A DNA stretch of 37,339 nt, from NCBI GenBank assembly GCA_964425215.1, contig CAYRLW010000039.1, forward strand, positions 1 through 37,339, written 5' to 3'. The translations under genes were made by a program, and so were the position numbers. Positions 33,210 through 37,339 of the stretch are shown in pieces. This stretch comes from CAYRLW01 sp964425215. Its GTDB lineage: Bacteria; Spirochaetota; Spirochaetia; Treponematales; Breznakiellaceae. The notes beneath the pieces were generated by a model that made no database searches, was not told the DNA's origin, and was given only the letters and a program-made list of their open reading frames with translations. Position 1 is the stretch's first letter. Each line of letters opens with the position of its first letter.

Positions 33210-33245
33210 CCCTATATACGGAAAGACCCTTTAAAATGCTTTAAT
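33210..33245 (-). promoter_or_regulatory. 36-bp upstream module shared with ssb
   Basis: On the minus strand: ATTAAAGCATTTT, AAAGGGTCTTTCC, GTATATAGGG. It matches 23741-23776 at 32 of 36 positions and ends 11 bp before the lipoprotein start codon, so the ribosome site follows at once. Confidence 0.5.
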
Positions 33246-33300
33246 ACGGCGCTTTATTTCTTTTACATTTTTGTGTACTTTTTTCCCTAAAGGAATACCC

Positions 33301-33753
33301 ATGGATAAACCCGTCTTTTTTAACCTAGACCTCCGCGCCCCTTTTGAATATTCAAAAATCACCCTATCCGATCCTTTCGTTTTTCCCAACGCCCGGGAGG
33401 GGGCAGTTCTATTCCAATTGGATAGCCAATTATGCACCCAATTTGATGGCGACCCCATTCTCCTGCTGGGCAAGCCGATTGGGGGGGGAATTGAATCTAC
33501 TTCCACGGAAGGGGATAATCTGGAAGCAGGGTGCTTTAGGATACCCCAGGGGAAGTACTTTTTCGTCCAACGGCGGGAAGGGCCAAGCCTGGAGGAGGTG
33601 GCCCGGCTCAACGCGGAAGCCCAACGGGAAGCCCTATGGCGGGGCCTGCGCCTTACAGACCGCCTGTACATCCGCTTTCTTTTGGAAGAAGAGGGGCCAA
33701 CATTTCAAATTCTTAGGCCCCTGGGAGAAGAAGGAAATACCAGGGATGCTTAG
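33301..33753 (+). CDS. Unrecognised 150-residue protein coupled to lplA
   Basis: I do not recognise this soluble protein. The N-terminal half is beta-rich (FFNLDLRAPFEYSKITL, AVLFQLDSQLC, GKYFFVQRR), and the C-terminal half begins with an amphipathic helix (SLEEVARLNAEAQREALWRG) and ends in strands. There is no signal peptide and no clear motif. AAGGA lies about 7 nt before the ATG at 33301. It overlaps the start of lplA by 8 bp, so the two are probably translated together. It may act with LplA or be only co-expressed. Confidence 0.7.
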   Translation: MDKPVFFNLDLRAPFEYSKITLSDPFVFPNAREGAVLFQLDSQLCTQFDGDPILLLGKPIGGGIESTSTEGDNLEAGCFRIPQGKYFFVQRREGPSLEEVARLNAEAQREALWRGLRLTDRLYIRFLLEEEGPTFQILRPLGEEGNTRDA

Positions 33754-34696
33754 AATTTACAAATCCCTTTCGGAGGATATTTTTACCAACCTGGCCTTGG
33801 AAAATTACCTTTTTACCCTTCTCCGCCCCCACGCCCAGGCCCTCTTTCTCTGGACCAACGGACCGGCGGTGGTAATTGGACGGTATCAAAACCCCTTCCT
33901 TGAGTGTGCCGTGTCCCGACTACGGGAGGATCACATCCCCATCGCCCGCAGGCAAAGCGGCGGTGGGACCGTATGGCACGATCGGGGCAACCTCTGCATT
34001 ACCTTTTTTGGCAACCGCAGTACCTTTAGCCGGCAGGGGAACACAAGCACGGTGGCTCGGGCCCTCCAAAGCCTGGGTATTCCCGCGGAAACGAACGATC
34101 GATTCGATATCCTCGTGGAAGGAAAAAAAGTCTCCGGAAGCGCCTTCCGAGAAACCGCCGACTATTCCTTCCATCATTGCACCCTCCTGCTCCACGCGGA
34201 CCTATCCCGTCTGGGAACGTATCTTAGGCCCACTTTTATGGATCCGGAGGCCAGGGGGGTTAAATCCAAACCTTCGACGGTAACCAACCTCCAGGAGTAT
34301 AAAAGCCAGCTTACCATGGAACAGCTTGAGACAACGATTGTAAGAACCTTCTCCCAAGCGGAGGGAACCGATTCTGTTCAAGAACCCCTCCTCTTGGGAG
34401 ACGATACGGTGGGCCAGGTTGAAGAGATTAAAACGTATCGGGATCAGATTTCCCAAGACAGCTGGGTATTCGGCATGTGCCCCCCCTTCATCAGGGAATT
34501 ATCCTACGGGGGAACTTCGATTCGATTAACGGTAGAAGAGGGCATCGTAACAAAGGTGGATTTGGGAGAAAACGCCACCCCCCTGTTACGGGACCTGGGT
34601 CCCCAATTGACCGGGCTTCCCTATGTGAACCTAGAAAAAGAAGACTTTTTCGAAGAAGCCTTGGGTTTACGGTCCCTTCCTCGGGATCCTTCCTAA
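33746..34696 (+). CDS. lplA: Lipoate--protein ligase A
   Basis: A 316-residue enzyme that activates lipoate with ATP and attaches it to lipoyl domains such as those of 2-oxoacid dehydrogenases or the glycine cleavage H protein. Visible blocks are RRQSGGGTVWHDRGNLCITFF, the segment with catalytic Lys128 (EGKKVSGSAFRE) and HHCTLLLHADLSRL, then a C-terminal accessory domain (about 230-316). The ATG at 33746 gives the usual MLRIYKSLSEDIFTNLALE opening; the longer open frame reaching back to 33344 only runs antiphase through the preceding gene. Confidence 0.93.
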   Translation: MLRIYKSLSEDIFTNLALENYLFTLLRPHAQALFLWTNGPAVVIGRYQNPFLECAVSRLREDHIPIARRQSGGGTVWHDRGNLCITFFGNRSTFSRQGNTSTVARALQSLGIPAETNDRFDILVEGKKVSGSAFRETADYSFHHCTLLLHADLSRLGTYLRPTFMDPEARGVKSKPSTVTNLQEYKSQLTMEQLETTIVRTFSQAEGTDSVQEPLLLGDDTVGQVEEIKTYRDQISQDSWVFGMCPPFIRELSYGGTSIRLTVEEGIVTKVDLGENATPLLRDLGPQLTGLPYVNLEKEDFFEEALGLRSLPRDPS

Positions 34697-34706
34697 AGAT
34701 TAGGGA

Positions 34707-35402
34707 CTACAAGCGCAGGGCTTCTACCATGTACCGAAGGTCGCTTCCCTTTGCCGCGATTTTGCGCATTTCAATCACAAAAATGATGGAACCATCTTTG
34801 GGAGCGATTTGGACTTTAACTATCCTATAACTTTCTACCAAATCCCGTTTAACCTTAGGATTTCCGACGGTGTATTTCTTTTTGTTCCCATCGGGCCCCG
34901 TGCGCTCCAGGGTGATATAGAACGAAGACTTTACATCCTTTCCCTTACCTTCCACGTAGGAAGTCAGGTTTGCCGAATAGGAAGCGCCGGATTCAAAATC
35001 CCTAAAATCAATGGTTCCTTGGGGTTTGCCATCGTCCAGGGCGATAAAAAGGGGCTGACTTTGCCGTAAAAAATCAATCTTATACTTTTCCGCCAGGGCC
35101 CCGTGTTGGGCTATCAGCGCATAGAGGGCCCCCGAGCCATCTTGGCCCGCCACAACCGGACCTTTGTGGGAAAAAGAAAGGCTTCCGCCCTTTACAAATT
35201 GATTTTTGGGCACATCGACGATGAACATCTGGGCCCAGGGTTTCAGGGTTTCCGATTCTACCCCGTATTGGGCGAACATGTAATTTTTTCCATCCGCCGA
35301 GAATCCCAGATCCACAAAGACCGCCATATCTCCCGCCCAGACGGAACCTCCCAAAATCGAAAGGAACCATGCGAGAATTCCGATAAATTTGCGTTTAGAC
35401 AT
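34707..35402 (-). CDS. DUF2259 family exported protein
   Basis: A 231-residue exported protein. After a signal peptide (KFIGILAWFLSILGGSVWA), the mature part opens with MAVFVDLGFSADGKNYMFAQYG, a stretch typical of DUF2259, a family of predicted secreted proteins best known from spirochaetes. No catalytic motif is seen. I start at the ATG at 35402, where GAGGTG is 7 nt upstream, not at an in-frame ATG 13 codons earlier that falls in the divergent promoter. It converges on lplA with a 10-bp gap. Its role is unknown. Confidence 0.8.
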   Translation of the reverse strand: MSKRKFIGILAWFLSILGGSVWAGDMAVFVDLGFSADGKNYMFAQYGVESETLKPWAQMFIVDVPKNQFVKGGSLSFSHKGPVVAGQDGSGALYALIAQHGALAEKYKIDFLRQSQPLFIALDDGKPQGTIDFRDFESGASYSANLTSYVEGKGKDVKSSFYITLERTGPDGNKKKYTVGNPKVKRDLVESYRIVKVQIAPKDGSIIFVIEMRKIAAKGSDLRYMVEALRL

Positions 35403-35444
35403 TTGGGTCACCTCATGTATACTATCGGTTATTCCGCGCAAGTC

Positions 35445-35473
35445 TTGAGCCTCCTCAGCTCTTCGTTTATGAT
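35445..35473 (+). promoter_or_regulatory. Promoter of the 35480 gene, predicted leaderless
   Basis: TTGAGC (35445-35450), a 17-nt spacer and TATGAT (35468-35473), then TGATCC and the ATG at 35480. The -10 box and the 6-nt distance are the same as at 18857-18869. Confidence 0.65.
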
Positions 35474-35479
35474 TGATCC

Positions 35480-36313
35480 ATGACCCTTTCCACCAGAAAC
35501 CGCCTACTTATAACCGGCATGGTTATTTCTGTGCTTCCTATGGGGGGCATACTTCTCTCCATCGTCGATTCCTTCAAAGTGTATCCCCCTATCATAGCCC
35601 AAGCGACCATGCGGTCCCGGGGGTTTTTGCAATATATCCTTACCCCTTTTTTTAAACCCTTGCCCTACCCTTCCTTTACCTCCATCATGGTGATGGTCGT
35701 CTACGCTCTCATTATGATTTTTTTAATTTATTTCTTTTTTGAAAAAACCCATTCCCCCGAGATTTTATTTTTCGCCCTTTTTGCCCTTTCTTTTTCTTTG
35801 GAAATCTTTAGATTGGCCCTCCCCTTGACCGAAGCCCGGGGCTGGCCCCCCGCGTATCGGGTAACCGCGTCGAGAATCGTGCTTTTTGGGAGGCAGTTCG
35901 GTATTCTTTCCATTTTTATAACAGGGATTTACGCCACCGGGTGGGAATTTCAAAAGCATGGGAATATTATTTTAATAATAACCGCAGCGGCCCTCTTAAG
36001 CGCCACTATCGTTCCCCTGGACGGCCTGTCTTGGGATACCGCAGGGACTCTTATAATTGGTTATACGTCCATGTTTATGATCGCTGAGATAGGCATCATC
36101 CTTATTACTATCCTTAGTTTTTTTATCGCCGCCTATTCCCGTGGGGCAAAAGAATTTACCCTCTCCGGCGTGGGGTTATTGCTCGTTTGCTTGGGTAGGG
36201 ATAGCCTTTTACGCTCCGATACCTGGATCGCCCTGGGTATCGGAACGGTTAGTCTTTTTTTTGGTAGCTGGCTGGTAACGACCCGTCTGCACCGGTTTTA
36301 TCTGTGGATGTAG
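35480..36313 (+). CDS. Polytopic membrane protein of unknown function
   Basis: A 277-residue inner-membrane protein with about seven predicted helices. The first is near residues 9-28; further ones are near 70-90, 95-115, 135-155, 160-180, 195-225 and 235-260. The first loop (about 30-65) is probably periplasmic. No enzyme motif is seen, apart from basic residues after several helices. It lies divergent from the DUF2259 gene, 77 bp apart, and 15 bp from the convergent kinase-like gene. The start has no Shine-Dalgarno and sits 6 nt after a TATGAT box. A 7TM sensor-like layout is possible but unproven. Confidence 0.75.
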   Translation: MTLSTRNRLLITGMVISVLPMGGILLSIVDSFKVYPPIIAQATMRSRGFLQYILTPFFKPLPYPSFTSIMVMVVYALIMIFLIYFFFEKTHSPEILFFALFALSFSLEIFRLALPLTEARGWPPAYRVTASRIVLFGRQFGILSIFITGIYATGWEFQKHGNIILIITAAALLSATIVPLDGLSWDTAGTLIIGYTSMFMIAEIGIILITILSFFIAAYSRGAKEFTLSGVGLLLVCLGRDSLLRSDTWIALGIGTVSLFFGSWLVTTRLHRFYLWM

Positions 36314-36328
36314 AAAGGGTCTAGACTC

Positions 36329-37003
36329 TTACAGCATGAGGGCTACGATGAAGCCGACGCTCATGGGGAGGGCAATGTTATCGTAATCTTCCAAGGGTAG
36401 GGCTTCCACAAGGGTGGCCGTCAGGGCCGCAAAAACGGCGAGGCGAATATGGGACGTAAGTCCGTAGGCGCTGATAAGCACGGCGATAAAACAGGCGGCG
36501 GAACCTTCCAGGCTCTTTCCCATTAAAAATACCGGTCTAACGCGGCCGAACAATTTGCCCACCAGGCTAGCAAAACCGTCGCCAAAGGCTAAGGCATAAA
36601 TGGCGATTGACGCGGCGGGCGAAGGATATAAGAGCAGGGCCAGCATGGCCCCTAACGCGAGGGTCACGGGACCAAGTATAAAGCGTCCCTGATCCCGAGG
36701 ACGGGCCGCGACGGCCGTAACAGAGGAAATCAGCGGGACCATCCCCCCCGAAAGCCGAATTCCTTCGGCGTAGGTGTATACAAGGGTACCCAGAGCAAGA
36801 AGGGTTACCGTAAGGGGTCTATTAAAATAGGCCAACGTGGGACTGAGGGCGATAAGAAAGTGAATTGTTTTACGAACCACTTCGCTTTTAACTTCCTCCC
36901 ACGAAGGAGCCTTACTGAAGGATGATTCCGCCGGGAGGGCGATTTCTATAGTATTATTTGATACCCTATTCATGATGAATACATATAGCAAATACCATGC
37001 CAT
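36329..37003 (-). CDS. Dolichol/phytol-kinase-like membrane protein
   Basis: A 224-residue membrane protein resembling the CTP-dependent dolichol, phytol and diacylglycerol kinase group. Marks are EVVRKTIHFLIALSP, ALAFGDGFASLVGKLFGR and FLMGKSLEGSAACF, the last two being the family's nucleotide and substrate block. About six to seven helices. It probably phosphorylates a polyprenol or lipid. The start at 37003 is preferred since TATAAT ends 6 nt upstream; an ATG ten codons later is possible. Neither has a ribosome site. The end is 15 bp from the convergent gene's stop. Confidence 0.78.
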   Translation of the reverse strand: MAWYLLYVFIMNRVSNNTIEIALPAESSFSKAPSWEEVKSEVVRKTIHFLIALSPTLAYFNRPLTVTLLALGTLVYTYAEGIRLSGGMVPLISSVTAVAARPRDQGRFILGPVTLALGAMLALLLYPSPAASIAIYALAFGDGFASLVGKLFGRVRPVFLMGKSLEGSAACFIAVLISAYGLTSHIRLAVFAALTATLVEALPLEDYDNIALPMSVGFIVALML

Positions 37004-37009
37004 AATACT

Positions 37010-37015
37010 ATTATA
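37010..37015 (-). promoter_or_regulatory. -10 box of the 37003 gene, predicted leaderless
   Basis: A perfect TATAAT on the minus strand, followed by AGTATT and the ATG at 37003. I find no good -35 box 16-18 nt upstream; the region is very AT-rich, so confidence is lower than for the other leaderless promoters. Confidence 0.45.
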
Positions 37016-37288
37016 TATGAATACATTATTATATTGTTATAATACAAAAATATACTATATCGATTATTTTGTAAAAGGCTCCTTTTAAAAAATACTGTAT
37101 AAATTAGTATACTGTTAAAATTCAAATAAAGCTATGAAACGAGCCTACCGGGTTTGGAGGGCCAACCCCCCAACAAACGGAGATCCAAATCTAGAAGCCT
37201 ATTGGACTGGTTATATTTAAAAGACTAAGGGTACCCTGTAAGCTTTTATAACTTTGATAACCCGGTTCCTAAAAGCTCTTTCAAGAGA
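37016..37288. other. Intergenic stretch without a recognised gene
   Basis: The first 100 bp are very AT-rich. A partial AAAAATACTGTATAAA near 37088 recalls the dispersed element. AGGGTACCCT (37228-37237), flanked by AAAAG and CTTTT, makes an interrupted palindrome. GCTCTTTCAA appears at 37275 and again in the repeat that follows, suggesting a small duplication. No tRNA, protein or array is visible. Confidence 0.5.
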
Positions 37289-37339
37289 GGCTCTTTCAAA
37301 ACTCAGGGAGTTTTGAAAGAGCTACCTTAGATGTATATG
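37289..37339. repeat. Left half of the dispersed hairpin element, cut by the window edge
   Basis: These 51 bp are identical to 18677-18727. A perfect 15-bp stem (37290-37304 with 37308-37322, loop AGG) is followed by TACCTTAGATGTATATG. The window stops just where GCAGTATTTTTAC would follow. Confidence 0.85.

Noticed and set aside
33344..33745. Long N-terminal extension of lplA
   Set aside because: The extension is out of frame across the preceding gene, is rich in unlikely composition, and the ATG at 33746 gives the normal LplA start.

Overview
The window looks like chromosomal DNA of a treponeme-type spirochaete, possibly a gut-associated species. The clearest pointer is a Ter/FabV-type enoyl reductase whose N-terminus and core closely resemble, from memory, the Treponema denticola enzyme. 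A DUF2259 protein, spirochaete-style lipoproteins with a loose lipobox, and a moderately GC-rich, tightly packed gene layout agree with this. The species cannot be named from the sequence alone.

Layout. (1) 226-5343, minus strand: a TetR-type repressor, an MMPL/HAE3-type RND permease, a LolA-like periplasmic protein and a DUF1302-like outer-membrane barrel. Two near-identical 22-bp palindromes, one before the repressor and one before the permease, make this look like a self-contained repressor-controlled envelope export cassette. (2) 5546-14993, plus strand: a ten-gene fatty-acid operon, fabH-fabD-fabG-fabF-fabZ-fabV(ter)-accB-accC-accD-accA. It covers malonyl-CoA formation, initiation and a full elongation cycle but has no acyl carrier protein gene. 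(3) 15136-18561: a cation diffusion facilitator on the plus strand, converging on glmS and a small secreted protein on the minus strand. (4) 18869-23517, plus strand: two long unrecognised genes. The second joins a degenerate PHP-like (HxH) domain to a C-terminal membrane region. (5) 23845-27171: ssb on the plus strand, converging on a MarC-family protein and a peptidase-U32 protein on the minus strand, with a 68-bp 3' overlap between ssb and the U32 gene. (6) 27347-32040, plus strand: a hybrid histidine kinase with an HPt domain, an HD-GYP response regulator and thioredoxin. (7) 32176-37003: a lipoprotein, a small unknown gene overlapping lplA, a DUF2259 protein, a polytopic membrane protein and a dolichol/phytol-kinase-like protein.

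Regulatory structure stands out. Several first genes (15136, 18869, 35480, minus-strand 37003, and less tidily 27347 and minus-strand 27171) have no Shine-Dalgarno sequence. Instead a sigma70-like -10 box ends about 6 nt before the ATG, so transcription should start at or next to the start codon. Other genes here have strong AGGAG-type sites, so two modes of translation initiation seem to coexist.

A dispersed non-coding element also occurs. It is built from two strong hairpins joined by the inverted pair GCAGTATTTTTAC / GTAAAAATACTGC. One apparently complete copy lies at 18677-18828 and a degenerate one at 23605-23707. The window begins inside the right half of a copy and ends inside the left half of another, so it is probably a contig broken at repeats. 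The stems of two copies differ in sequence but keep base pairing, which suggests selection on structure.
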